Assembly (NCBI GenBank): GCA_012295275.1
Contig: CM022667.1
Coordinates: 21,646,667 to 21,710,666, forward strand
Source: Chrysomallon squamiferum
Taxonomy: Eukaryota > Mollusca > Gastropoda > Neomphalida > Peltospiridae
DNA length: 64,000 nucleotides
Direction of reading: 5' to 3'
Shown: positions 1-16,187 of the stretch, piece after piece
How positions within the stretch are numbered: position 1 is the first letter of the stretch
Layout of the letters: each line of letters begins with the position of its first letter
The notes under the pieces: generated by a model
Databases searched by the model: none
Told to the model about the DNA's origin: nothing
Seen by the model: the letters and a program-made list of their open reading frames with translations, nothing else
Program-made: the position numbers and the translations under genes

Positions 1-1995
1 TGTTTTGCCTGTTTCCAAGTCATTTTTATATTTTACTCTTCATCAATTAATAATAATGGACCTGTAAAAATTATGTGCATGACTGGAGCCTGACATTTTC
101 ACATTTTATTATTTCTATTTTCAATCTGTCTCTAGTTGAAAAAAACTTACACACACTTATATATAGATATATATATATATAAATGGTTCTGTTTTTAAAA
201 GAAAGGGAAAAATTAATATCTGCCTATTCGTCGGTTTTTTTGTAATTTCTAATTTGCAATAGATAAATAAATCAATAGCTTGGAAAGATCAGAGATTATT
301 TAAGCCATTTGTACACACCAACATTAATATTAGAAATCACAATATATCTATAACAAGGTAATGCATAATTGTATCCTATTTTATCCTAATACAAATTTCA
401 TTAAAGCAGTTGGTTGACTGTTTTGTGCATTTCATGCATCATGTAGTTAAAAATAAACATTAAAATTTTCATAGTAAAATATCCTGTTTGCATGTTTTTC
501 TTCATTAGTCATTATCTAAACCTCTAAAACCATGCAGTGATTCATTATTTGAATAATATTGCATGGCCATGTAAAACATTTTATTTATATTTGCATGTAT
601 TCTAAACACATTAATTAATCATATATACCCGTATTAAATATTTGTATATATATATAATTGTACATTGCATACATATATAAAATGTAAACTGAATTAGTGT
701 TTGAAAACATAATACATTTTAAAATCTGAAAGTTGAAATCTGCTGCAACCACTCCAAGACCTGCCATTAGCAGAGATAACTCTTTTATTATCATGAACAT
801 AAAAATAAACAACTGCACTAGTAGATTTACTCTTTATCAAAACTGAATAGGATTGATTATATGACCAATTATGCATCAGATCAGCATTTTACCACACACA
901 TATGAATTATTGTTTTTTTTCACAGATAATAAAACCTTGAGTAAAATACCTAAGTTATCTTAATGAATCTTGCTAGAAAGTCTAAGTTTTATTTTGGCGA
1001 TTTCAGCACATATTTGTCAGCTGGGTGCTGTGGATAAGAAAACATGATCCGCAGACGTCTTGCAGCTAATCAACATACACCACTTTTACAGGGTTTTTTT
1101 TTTTTAATAATATCTCAGGCACTGTTTAGATACATTTAAATAATTTGTTCTGGTCTACATGACATGGTGAGAAAATTAGACTGTTACCATAAGTTAAAAA
1201 GTGAAAGCAGATATTAAAATTTATTTAGTGTAAGTATTTTTATGTTTACATTTCTTGGGTTTTATAAAGTGGATGGTAAATAATTTTAAGTGCAATGGAT
1301 ATGTGTTTATCTTGGGGGATTGGTGTTATTTTATTTAAATATCTTTCAAAGAAAATGTACTAATAATTTGCATGGTAAACAAATTACCTTATCCTCAAGA
1401 AATTGTAATGAGTGATTTTTATGTGAAAATTTCATGGATTAGATTTTCTGGGGCAAGAAGTGATATTCTTTTTCATGAACTAACTACTTTGAAAGAAATT
1501 GATTTAAAGTATATTTTTGATAATGAAGTAGATGGAGCTAGAAATTATTATTGTGAAGAGAAATGGGTAAATAATCTAGGATGAGCGGTTTAAAAGGGTG
1601 TGTGTGTGTCCCTGTGCTGAGTAGACTAGCACAACAAATAGGACTCGCTGTTACACCTGTTCAACTATTGCTGTCTTGTAAAAATATGTTCTGTAATGCC
1701 TTCTAATGTAGGTATGCTGGGGGTTACACTCAGGATTCAGCAACATTCATGATAAAACCAGGAGCTCAAGGGCTATTATTTTTAAATATATTTAGCATTT
1801 TGTTTTTTAATGATTAATTTTATATATTTGTTTCATGCATTATATATTTTTGGTTTTGTTTGTATTAATACTGACAGTGTTTTTTAATCTAATATAATTA
1901 TTTTACACTCTTTCTGTGTTTGTCATGATATTATAACTTTTAGTATACTTTATATATATATATTTAATGTTTCTTTCTTGATATTTTTTTCTCAG
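1..1995. other. Gene-poor 5' flank of the Rab-type gene
   Basis: This AT-rich stretch holds no coding region that I recognise. Its end matters: a pyrimidine tract and AG at 1994-1995 form a good splice acceptor directly before the first coding exon of the Rab-type gene. A non-coding 5' exon therefore probably lies somewhere upstream, but I cannot locate it. A 70-codon open frame at 1372-1584 (+) has no recognisable domain. Confidence 0.5.
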
Positions 1996-2005
1996 AGTGG
2001 CCAGT

Positions 2006-2962
2006 ATGGCCACTGGTCTACCCAACTACAAGGTGATTCTGTGTGGAGAATACGGGGTTGGGAAGAGTTCTATATTCCGCAGATTCATGGATAACACATT
2101 CATCAGTCAGACAGGAAAGAAGTCAACAATAGGATTGGACCAAAGTTCTCGAGTTTACATCATAGGTGACACAGAGGTCAAGGTCTGTACTATTTAGTTA
2201 CATACTTGTAAAAATGAGTTTGTTGCTTGTACATCAGTAATTATAAATGATTTACTGATAAAGTAGTTTTGTTATTAATCATTCTACTTGTATGAACATT
2301 ACAATTAAAATTTCATATCTTCATGATCTTATGATCTTATATTATTGGGACTTGTTTTTTGTGGAAATGCTTAGTAACCTGATGGAAATAGTTAAAAAAA
2401 AAAAAAAAAAATAGTGATTTAAATGAAATACATGCTGATAATAATCAGTTGCAAATAAAAATATATATAGATTATGAAAAACACAGTTGACAATGATGAT
2501 GATAACATTATAATTTCACAGCTGACTCTGTGGGACACTGGTGGAATGGAGAGAATGAGTTTCATTGGTTCCAGCTACTACCGTGGTGCTCATGCCGCTC
2601 TACTCTGCTACAACTACAACAACAGGGAAACATTTACAATTCTATCTCAGTACATTCTAGATATTGTCATGAACGCTGAGGGAGCAAAGATATTTCTGTG
2701 TGGGAATGTGATTGATTCCAGTGGAGACCATGACTCTGTGACTGATGCAGATCTTGACAGTTTTATGAACGAATGTGGTGATGTGTTGTCAGGTGTGTAT
2801 AAAATTTCAGTGAAGGACAACACAGGAGTAGATGATATGTTTGCAGACATGACTAAATTGTTACATGAGGATGCAATGAGTCGTATGACATTGCGCAGGG
2901 ACTACGTAATTCGCCCAGGAGAAACACCTGAGGCTGAACAGTCAAAGAAGAAATGTTGTTAA
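2006..2962 (+). CDS. Atypical Rab-family small GTPase (Rab24-like)
   Basis: Two coding exons, 2006-2182 and 2522-2962, are joined in phase 0 across a 339-bp GT-AG intron and give 205 residues, normal for a Rab. The P-loop is GEYGVGKSS near residue 16, and switch I has the expected STIGLD. The C-terminus is KKKCC, a double-cysteine geranylgeranylation motif, so the protein should be membrane-attached. The later motifs are odd. Switch II reads WDTGGMER where Rabs have WDTAGQER, so the catalytic glutamine is methionine. The base-recognition motif NKxD reads GNVID, and the SAK-type motif reads SVKD. YYRGAHAALLCY and the downstream LCG block recall Rab24, itself a Rab lacking the catalytic glutamine. 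The ATG at 2006 follows a splice acceptor at 1994-1995; a GTG nine bases upstream is in frame but not a likely start. Family membership is secure; the Rab24 assignment is tentative. Confidence 0.85.
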
Positions 2963-3575
2963 TAATTGTTTCTGAAATGCTGCTTTTATCTTAATTAAAA
3001 CCGACTAAATCATATTGAATGTACCTGTTACCATTCAGATGTATTTAAATACATTCAATATGATTTTTTTTTTTAGTTTTACAATTATTTCTTGCAACCA
3101 ACAAAATCTAATTACAAAATAATAAGCTTATGTGGATGAATAGAGATTTTTATTTTATTGTGATGTGATTTCACAAACAGGAATAGAAACACAATTTTCT
3201 TTACCTCTCATAGAAAAGGAGGCAAAGTCTTCTAAAGCTTAATGTTATTGTTAATATAATTTGAAATTAACAATTATTTTATGTCCACACAAAAATATTT
3301 TAAAAACATGTCTTTTTATATCAATTATTATTTAAAAAATCAAATAACATAATATTCTTCTGAGATTATTTCAAAGGTTTTAAAAGTAAGTTTCAAATGA
3401 TTGACTCCTGTTTCTCATTCCTCTACATGTTCGTGGCAATCTAAGATAATGAAAGCAGTCTGATAATGTTTTTAGTGTTGAAGTAGCTGTGATCTTTTTA
3501 ATTGTATTTTGGTCTTCCTCATCCAAAGGTTTGATTCTTCCACTTCATTGTATATGTGTGTCAGTGTGTGCGCGC

Positions 3576-3616
<41 letters not shown>

Positions 3617-6412
3617 ATAACAGTGTGCCTTTAGTTATCCTTTTTATAGCATGTGTTTTTCCTGGTTTATAAATCATAATAGGATTCTTTTTCAAAATCA
3701 GTTCATTTTGCAATTTATTTGATAGATATATTATTATATAAGTTTGCTTTTTGACAATGACAGTAATTCTAATATATTATAATTGTTTTTTTCCTCATAG
3801 TAATGATGACAAATGGCGAAAATGAATATTTCTTTTTCTCTGTTTATAAGAATAAACAAACAGATTTTAAATGTTACAGAATTGGTTAGTGTAATTTCAT
3901 ATCAGAGTGACTCTAGGCAGCATCTTAGTGGTCTGTAAATTGCTACAAGTTATCATCTTTAGTGTACCTCATCTAATTGGTTTATAATTTACCACTAGTG
4001 TTTGTATTATTTTTCCTGTCTGTGGGAAGGTATATATAAAAACATCCCGTGCTGCTAACTGGTGAAAAGTAACCCATTGAGTCATATTTCTTCTCAAAAG
4101 TTATAAATATTTTATAACATCTGACAATTACAATACACTCAAAATGAATCATTGCCTGTCACTTGCTGATTGATAAATGTTCATAATTCGGTATCAGATC
4201 TAATAATTATTTTCAAGTTTTATTATTATTTATTTAATATATATTGCTTGTCATAAGAATTGTGTATGTTAAGGTATAACACTGTATATTTGTATCACAT
4301 AATAATACCTGTTGCCATTTGACATCCATCATTAAAAGAAAATAATAATTAAAAATAGAAAAAGATTTACACTCTGATCATGCAGTTTCTAAACAAATAT
4401 ATCATTTACAACTTAATGATCTCTGTTGATGTAACAAATATATGCAGTGTTTTATTCTATGCAGATAATAACATAATATGTACATCTACTCCTTACTGAT
4501 GTTTTTTTTTTTATTACTTCTGGACAATAACAAATAAATGTTTCTGTATAAATGATATCATTAGTTTGTAGAAACCATAATAAACAGAAATGTTATTTTT
4601 TTAATATTCTAGTCAGAACTTAAATGTTATATTTATTAGTATACATAGAGCTGTTGGTATATATACATGTCTCAATATTACTTAGCTCAAGTTAACAGTA
4701 AGCAGATCATTGTTAAATATACATTAAATTATGACTACTTAGAAATTTTGTGATGTTTGTCTCTGATAAATTATGAAACTTGTGTTTATTAATATATTAC
4801 TGTGTAAAGGAGCCCATTCTAAAGAATATAAAGTTTCTGATAAACATTTTTCTGAATTATCACTGGCATCTAATCTTAAAAAATATGCCTATTTGAAATA
4901 CAAGATCAGCTTCTCAAAGGATATATTTTTTAAAGAATAATTTTTATTCTGTTATATTTTTACCATTTACATATTTTTTAAATATCTGCTGGAAGTAAAT
5001 GGGTTTATTTTTCAGTAATAAAAACATATGAACATTAAATATGTTTATAGTGGCTTGTTTTTTTTTCTAATGAAATGTTTTTAATATATGTAGTTTATAA
5101 ATTTTTAAATTATAATTCCACATGATGAAAATAATACCTTGAATGAGTTTTAGAGATCTTATAATGTAAATTTGTTTTCTGGATAATATAATTTAATAAT
5201 TGTTTATGTAAATTAGTTTTATTTCTGTCAGAAAACTTTATATTGAAACAAATTTGAGTTATTGCAGCTAAATATTATGATTTGTAAAGTTTAGTAAGAA
5301 TGGAATAATTAATATTTTTGAGCTTGAAATAAATAATAAAAAATTACATTTGAAAGAACGAAAAACAAAATAATAATAGACATAGGGTTTAGATATCACA
5401 TTAAGATTCAAAGAAATTATGAAATTTTATTTTTACTAAGCTTTTGTCATATTTTTTTTTCAAATTATTTTAATAATTAGTATTTTAAATATTTTGTATA
5501 ACCCATAAATAACAACAGTGTCTAGTAATTAATTTTAATGAACATAAATTGGTCTTTAGTTAGCAGATGTCCATAAGTTCTATAGAATTTGACTGTTTAT
5601 TGATTTAAAAGATTTTTAGCACTTCGATAAAATTTAATATTTTTACTAGTGCAATTTTGTAGTTTTAATTTACAACACTAAACATAGATGACTAAGTTTG
5701 TAAAGTAAAATATATCTTTGAAATAAAAATGATCTTTTCTATAGTTTACTGTATGTTTTTATTTTAGAATTAAATTTTAATATAGCCATTGTTAAAATAT
5801 TTCTTTTCTGTGTTGTTAGTCTGCTGTGATACAGATGTAGTATACAGATTCATTTAAATTATTAAATTATTCAGGTTTCATGTTTGCTTCTAAATCAAGA
5901 ATACAAACATTTACTGTAAAAGTTAACTTAGACATCACAAACATGGACATTGTGTAAGAAATATTATTTAACAGAAAATAGGAATATTATATCATAATAT
6001 AATATTATTTTAATTCTAACAAGATATTTTGATAATCTTTATAATTTGATTATGAGGTTTTCTTTGAATTGTTATTTTAATGCTGTTACATATATATTGC
6101 TCAAAGTTACTTCTTACGTGTTTACTTGATGCTTTAGATCTTAAAATCAGTTTTCTTTAAAATAACAACTGGTTATTGAAGTATTATTTTGTTTTCATGT
6201 ACAGCAGCAAGTAAATTAATATGCATGAATTTATTTATATTGCTTGGTATATACATATCATATATTATAATAAAAATATTTTTTTATATAACATCACAGA
6301 TCATTTTTGGGTTGCCATAACATTTTTTATTCTAGAATCAAAAGAAGAAACAGTAGCAACAGATATACATATGGGTCATTATGTGTCAAAAAAAAAAAAT
6401 TTAATAATTTAA
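2963..6412. other. 3' flank and intergenic DNA with a CA microsatellite
   Basis: Very AT-rich non-coding sequence between the Rab-type gene and the large transposon. Apart from the hairpin at 3007-3066, it contains a TG/CA microsatellite at about 3555-3614 in which TGTGTG and CACACA tracts meet at a CGCGCAC centre. Several AATAAA-like signals are scattered through it, none convincingly assignable. No coding exon was recognised. Confidence 0.5.
3007..3066 (+). repeat. Perfect 17-bp stem hairpin in the 3' region of the Rab gene
   Basis: Arms at 3007-3023 and 3050-3066 are exact reverse complements (core CATATTGAATGTA) separated by 26 bases, starting 45 bases after the stop codon. In a transcript running into the 3' UTR this would fold into a stable stem-loop. 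It could also be a tiny foldback repeat remnant. Confidence 0.75.
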
Positions 6413-6984
6413 ACCCGACTGTCTCAGATTTTTATAAAACTTGGTATACTTGTTGATTGGGATCCCACAGCATCAAATCGGACCAGTGGTTTGGGATTTT
6501 TAAATTTTGTGCCAAAATGGGCATGACTGACCACCAACCTTTGAACCCTCATATCTCAGGAACTACTGGGCCATCTTCATACAATTGGTATTGTTGAAAA
6601 GGCAAAATGACAAGGATTCCAAATCTGTTCAGTTTTGGAGAATGTTGGGTACATTTGTTATGACCTTGAAATTGACATTGTGGATCATGTGACCTTGAGA
6701 TGTCCTTTCTTGAAATTTAATCTCCCACATGTTAACTAAAACATATAAAAGTTTCAGAGGTGTAATATTCTTTGTTTAGCAGCAATACACATTCAAAAAT
6801 AACACCTTTTCTGCCATTAACATCGGATTAGCTAAAACCTGAATGACCAATTTCTTATGCTAGGAATCACTATCTCTCTTGATCACTGAGTAATACATTG
6901 TAGGCCTACATGCTGTGATCGATCATATGATATCAAACTCCTTCCCTCATTGCCATCTCACCAGTTCAGCAGTCACATAATCAT

Positions 6985-7663
6985 TCAGTCACCTACTCCT
7001 CCCATAGTCTTGCAATTACTCAGAGAGTACATCTGGCAAGAAGATGCTATAGAAGGATTATCAATGACACAGAAGATATCCCTTTCACTAAACCAACAAG
7101 TGTCTTCATTTGGCCAGTGAACTAGAAGGTCTGCGAGGGTGCATGACATGAATGAAGAAGTCTCCATGCTCTTCTGACATGCTCTCAACTTGCCCCACCC
7201 ATACCTCATTGTCATACAGACAACAAACACATTTATGCTTCTTGGCTTGTCTGTTAACTCTGTCATATCATCCTCAGAATGCTGGACAGATACTAGTTCT
7301 GGTGCATCACTCTGCAGGCTCAGCTTGTAGGCATGCATCTTTGACTTAAACACACTGGAACTAACTGGTGAAATTGCTGTTTGGCTGTTTTGGAAACCTC
7401 TCTTGTAGTTCCAACTCATGCTTTGCTATGGGTTCTGGTGTGATGATGAAAAAGTGAATACTTGGAATACTCTTGATGCAGAAGACCATGATAGCCTAAC
7501 TGGTCATGATTGGGTCTGTGTAGGGATGCTGCAAACTGGCCTTTGTCAGCAACCTCTTCACCATCTCCTCACAATTCCATCACAGGCACTTTTGCCATGG
7601 CTTGTCGCAAAAAGTTCTGTTCACCTTCCAACTCAAAGTGCTCTTCATGATGTCACAGGTTAA
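6985..7663 (-). pseudogene. Frame-broken coding fossil inside the TTAA element
   Basis: On the minus strand, frames switch repeatedly but pieces read like one protein. About 7190-7130 gives EEHGDFFIHVMHP, and in another frame the sequence down to about 7015 gives HWPNEDTCWFSERDIFCVID followed by SSCQMYSLSN. The order resembles a short cassette I recall from many invertebrate predicted proteins of repeat origin, with pattern W-x-G...GDV-x-V-x-FMHP...HWP-x-x-EDxCWVP...I...YxLS. Upstream, 7660-7440 gives pieces such as FCDKPWQKC and CEEMVKRLL. In-frame stops and frameshifts show that it is dead. The family recall is from memory; function is unknown. Confidence 0.5.
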
Positions 7664-7789
7664 CAAATTTGTTCTTATTTTTATTTGGTCCAGCACAGCT
7701 ATCACAAAATAGCAAGTGAACTGAATTGATCTTAGACTAGTTTTATCTCAGGCATAATCACTGTATTACTTTAAAATATAGCAGTCATA

Positions 7790-8530
7790 GTACTAGTAAA
7801 TGTACCACTATTTCTTACATTAGACATAATAGTAAAAATTGTTGTTGTAGAAGTATCAGTGTTGTAATACCTGTCGAAGTATTTGTATTCTAGTAATAGT
7901 AATAGTACTGCCAGTAATAATAATAACGATGATGATGATGACAATAACAATGATAATAATAAAGCAATATTAATGCTACAAGTAGTAGCAGAAATCTTGG
8001 AAGTAGTCTCATAGATGTAGTAGTAGTAGTAGGAGATACAATAGTAATGTAGAGGGAGTGTTAGTGTAATTAGTAGTACTAGAAAAAGTGGTAAGATTAA
8101 TTAATTAATTAAGTAGTAGAAGTAGCAAAATGAGAAATAGCTATTGTAGTAGTTGTTGATATAATGGTGATACTAGTAGTAGTAGAGGTAGTAACAGTAT
8201 TTGTGATAATAAAAGTAGCAGTAGTGGTGATGATCTGACTAGTAGTTGTTCTAATAATAAAAGTAGTAATAGCACCATTAGTAACAGTAGTAATGGTAGT
8301 GGAGAAGTAATACCAGTTGTGGTGGTAGTAGTAGTGTATGTGCAGGTACTAACAGGAGCCTAGTGCGAGTTAGTAATAGCAGTACCAGAAGTAACTGCTA
8401 GTACCAAACATTGCACATCACTGATAATAGTTGTCAGTAGAAGATGTAGTATTAGTAGAAATAATTAGGAACAAAAGGTAGTGGGAATAGAGAGAGTAGT
8501 AGAAGAATTAGTAGTAGAAAGTTCTAAATG
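7790..8530. repeat. Degenerate TAG/GTA triplet-repeat tract
   Basis: About 740 bp built mainly of imperfect AGT, AAT and GAT trinucleotides, with short pure runs such as TAGTAGTAGTAGTAG near 8017. It looks like an old, heavily mutated microsatellite and lies inside the TTAA-flanked element, between the coding fossil and the right terminal repeat. Confidence 0.7.
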
Positions 8531-9209
8531 TCATGTGCTCTATGGTGATTTCAAGGAGTTCCTTACATGCCTGAAGCCACATTTCCTGTTAACCCATTGG
8601 GCCTGATTGTGTATATCATCGCATACCATTTGGCATCTTTTCATATCCTTCATGCATGTCAGTTTGATTTCGACTCCAAAGATGAGTTTTTGGTCTCAGA
8701 GAAGTGTATACGTGTAGAAAAATTACATTGTAATGCATTGTATCAATCATCCATGCAGGTCTGCATTTTTTAAATCTATACTGTGGCTAAACAAAAAAGA
8801 TTAAACCTCTGAAATTTTTATATGTTTTAGTTAACATGTGGGAGATTAAATTTCAAGAAAGATCACCTCAAGGTCACGTGATCCACAATGTTAATTTCAA
8901 TGTCATAACAAAGGTCAAAAGGTCAATGTACCCAACATTCTCCAAAAACTGAACAATAATGGCAGATTTGGAATCCTTGTCATATTGCATTTTCAACAAT
9001 ACCAATTTTATGAAGATTGGCCTATTGTTTCTGAGATATGAGAGTTCAAAGATTGGTGGGCATGCCCATTTTGGCCGAAAATCTCAATATTCGGGGGTGG
9101 GGGCCATATCACCATACCACAGTCCGATTGGCCGAAAATTTCGGATTTGGTTCTGTGGAATCCCAATCAACAAGTATACAAGGTTCATAAAAATCTGAGA
9201 TGGTCGGGT

Positions 9210-9563
9210 TTAACCCATTGGGCGAAATGACACGGAATGACCAGTATGAATTTATAGACCAGTCTTGACCGTATCGTGGTTTGTATTAGCTAGTTATAAT
9301 GCTCAAGCTCTGAGCAGAAGAACAATAAATTGTTGTTACAAAATATTAAATAGAACCTATGCTGACAAGACATAGATATAACTGCAAGATTATCCGGTTT
9401 AAGTATAAAAACTCATCTTTCAAACATAATAGTATTGAGATTTAAATAAAGACCATGGATTGACACCTTTCTTGCGTCATTTCGTAACCCGGAAGTACAA
9501 GGTCTAAAGTCACAACGTGCTGTCGGGTCGAAGATTGACATTGAAGTTAAGGAATTTCGCAAA
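9210..9563 (+). promoter_or_regulatory. Short upstream region of PRELID3B, abutting a transposon end
   Basis: Only about 350 bases separate the right end of the TTAA element from the PRELID3B start codon, so promoter and 5' UTR must either fit here or reach into the element. Local base composition rises towards 9480-9560, where CpG dinucleotides cluster, as expected for a housekeeping gene start. No TATA box is evident. Promoter position is inferred from location only. Confidence 0.4.
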
Positions 9564-13104
<3,541 letters not shown>

Positions 13105-16100
13105 CGTTAGCTGAACAGTAGCCTTTTCTTTCCTTTCTTTTTCATTTTCAAATATTCTTTCTTCATAAAGAATGAAGCTTTCTGTGATAAAAGTTTTTAA
13201 AATGATGGTCACAGATAAAGAAACCGTAATTAGTTTATTCACAATCTTTCAAACAACAGTTAAACTGTGTATTATGTTAAAATAATTTGTTTTCACTTAA
13301 TATTGTTTAGGAATCAAATATTTGCTTTAAGATATAAACCAGCTCATACAAAACCAGTTCTTGTATCACGGTTTCAGCATGTTTTTATATGTGACCATTT
13401 TGTTGTTTACTCTGTTTTGCAGTGGGAAAGATCAAGGTTATAGAAAAGTTGGCAAAGTTGTCACTGAGTAATAAAATAGTTTACTTCTCTGAGAAAACTA
13501 GAGGTTTATTTTTTATTGACTATTGCTGTTTTGAAGCAGACAAAATAAGCCATCTACCTGCAGTGCCTTCTTACATCATGGGCATAATAAGCCTTAATTT
13601 TGAGATAAATAATGTCTTTTTCCTTTTTTAAATGGTTATTCTTATTATACAGGTTATTTATGTTTATAATAAAGGCAACTAGCCAGAGAGTCTTTTTCAG
13701 CATAATTCTGTTTTTTTATTTAACCATTTCAATTTTTTATGTTATTGTTAATTAACATTATAATGCATTTTCTTAAAAAAAAATATATATATATATATAT
13801 TTTGTTTATTTTTGTATTATTTATTTTTGGTGTGTTTTTTGTTTATTTGTTGTTGTTTAAAAGTAATTTTCATATGAATTTTTGTAAAACAATCATTACT
13901 GAATTTGAACAGTTCAGAATTTTAGTTAACTAATATTTTACTGTTCATGTTATGATTTCATTCACTTTATCAATAAAACAAATTATTTATCAGATCATGA
14001 TTGATACATTTATTTTGATAATAGATCAGTTCAAATCAGGTTTGAAAAGTACTAAAAATGTGTTGAATCAATTGGTGCATTGAAAGTCATGAATTTATAC
14101 AAAGATATTTGTGTCAAATTTCCTTCCTTTCCCCCCCCCCTCCAAATGCTGTTATAGATATAATTTAATCTGCAGCTTATGATAAAAATAATGGCTTCTT
14201 TGTTATGAGCAGACCATGTTAGTGGTTATCATTTAAAATAGGCATATATATTAAATGTTTCTTTATTATTTTATTTGTGTTTCTGTATGAGAGTATAAAA
14301 CATGTTTTTGTTCTGATATAAAGATATGTATATTTCTGTTGTGTGAATAGTAATTTTGCAACTTGTGTGTATTTTAATGTGATAAGAAATAAATTTTTGT
14401 TGTCTATATGTCTGGTGAACAGCAGTTGTATATTTTGTTATGTTTTAGTTGGGCAAGAATAAAAGAAAATAATAAAAGCTTTTGCTTCACAATGAACATT
14501 ATCTTTTAATAGGCTTTTAAAATTATATACTTTTGTAAATTAACATTTCATGTTAAATTAAGAACAATAAAATTTCTGATAAATCTACAACTTTTGAAAA
14601 ATAGTAATTTGTTTTAAAATTAGATTTAATCTTTTAGTTATTATTTTCATTTTATTATTTCAGCATATAAATTAGTTTGTGTGTGTGTGCCTGTATTTTG
14701 AATATTGATGCAAGTGATCTGGCAGTTACAAAAACTAACCAATTCTGCTCTCACTTGTAAGAATTAATAGTGACTGTTATTAGTTTAATCACTGTTGAAA
14801 CATTATTAAGATCTGTTATTATATTATGCCAGTATCTTGTTTTTATGAGCATTGATAACTCAGGTGTTTAGCTATTTGACATAACAACTCCATAACATTA
14901 ATAGTTATCTCAAAAATGACTGGTACCTTCAGATAACTAGTGCAATTATTTTAGGTTATAAAGTTCTTTATTCCAGCTAATTTAGGATTACTGTTGATGA
15001 CATCAACAAACTCAGTTGATTAAGTTTCCATTTTTAAAATCTTTGTTGTATAAAAATACCAAATATGTATTAATTAATATTGAAAATGTTTGATAAAATT
15101 CAATTTACAGATAATGCTGGAAGAATCTTGTATTAAAATCTATACACATTTTTCATTTTCTTTCTTTTTTGTTTAAATTTCAATCTTGGATTTGTTAACT
15201 TCTTTGACATATATGTATTGAAGAATGAAGTTTTCTGTTTGCTGTAATTTTGTTAATGTTTACAAGTTAAATCTTTTCTAAGATTATCATATATCTATGT
15301 AGTATTATGTGCCTTTTTTCAAATTAAGAATGTAACTTCATAATATAAGGTGAGAAATGTCTTTAAAAAACATTTTAATATAAAATGGCATTGTTTTTGT
15401 TGTTAAATTTATTAAGTTTATATTAACTTATTATCATTTATTTTAATTTTAGTACTTGCACTGCTAACATCTACAGATGATATAAAGGCTGATGGTGCAT
15501 TTCTCATTTCTTAAATCACAGTAAATCTGCTTTAGCATCAACAGTGTCACATTTTTATTATGATTTATTATATACATTTTAATACATACTTGTATAAACA
15601 TATTTCCTTGAGGTATTTAAACCTCACAAGAATAATGTAATAATTTTTGTTCACTGGCAGTGCCATGTTATGTGTAAAATGTTCATTTTACCTTTGCATT
15701 CTGTATGGAATGAATGATTAATTTAAGAAGTTTTACAGTGAAATACATTGAATGACATACCTCAGTCACAAAATAGAGATGGTATTAAATAGCATTTATT
15801 TAGAAATAGCTTAATTTTTTTGCTGCAAGACTGTGTGTACCAAATTAATGTATTGACCTGGCTACATAACAATTTAGTAAGCTTGTGCCTTTTAGTCAAA
15901 TGTTATTCTTAACTATATTGTTATATTAATAATCTAATGAGGTTTGAGAAATGTATAGATCATTCAGTCAAAGCATTATTTGTTATTTATAATCTTATTT
16001 AATTTCACACTTTATTTTACCAAATCTAGAATAATGTAATTTCAGTCATGATTTGTGAAATATCTGCCGATACCTAATAATATAGTACTGTAAATTGAAA

Positions 16101-16153
16101 ATACTAGCAAATTATACCAGTGACCTGTAATTTACCTTGGTGGAAATTTTGAC

Positions 16154-16187
<34 letters not shown>

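Larger units (their letters stand above)
6413..9209. mobile_element. 2.8-kb DNA transposon with long inverted repeats and TTAA flanks
   Basis: Sequence from 6413 to about 6783 reappears, inverted and diverged, at about 8787-9209. Both ends begin ACCCGAC when read inward. Each end is directly flanked by TTAA (6409-6412 and 9210-9213), consistent with a TTAA target-site duplication. TTAA targets are typical of the piggyBac and Kolobok superfamilies, but the terminal bases do not let me choose between them. Terminal repeats of 370-420 bp are unusually long for piggyBac. The interior has only broken coding sequence (about 6990-7660, minus strand) and a degenerate triplet-repeat tract (7790-8530), so the copy is non-autonomous. 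Mismatches and indels between the arms indicate an old insertion. Confidence 0.8.

Noticed and set aside
1372-1584. 70-codon open frame upstream of the Rab-type gene
   Set aside because: No domain, signal or splice context is recognisable, and AT-rich DNA yields frames of this length by chance. Kept only as a remark.
8959-9198. 79-codon open frame near the end of the TTAA element
   Set aside because: It lies wholly inside the right terminal inverted repeat and its partner arm does not conserve the frame.
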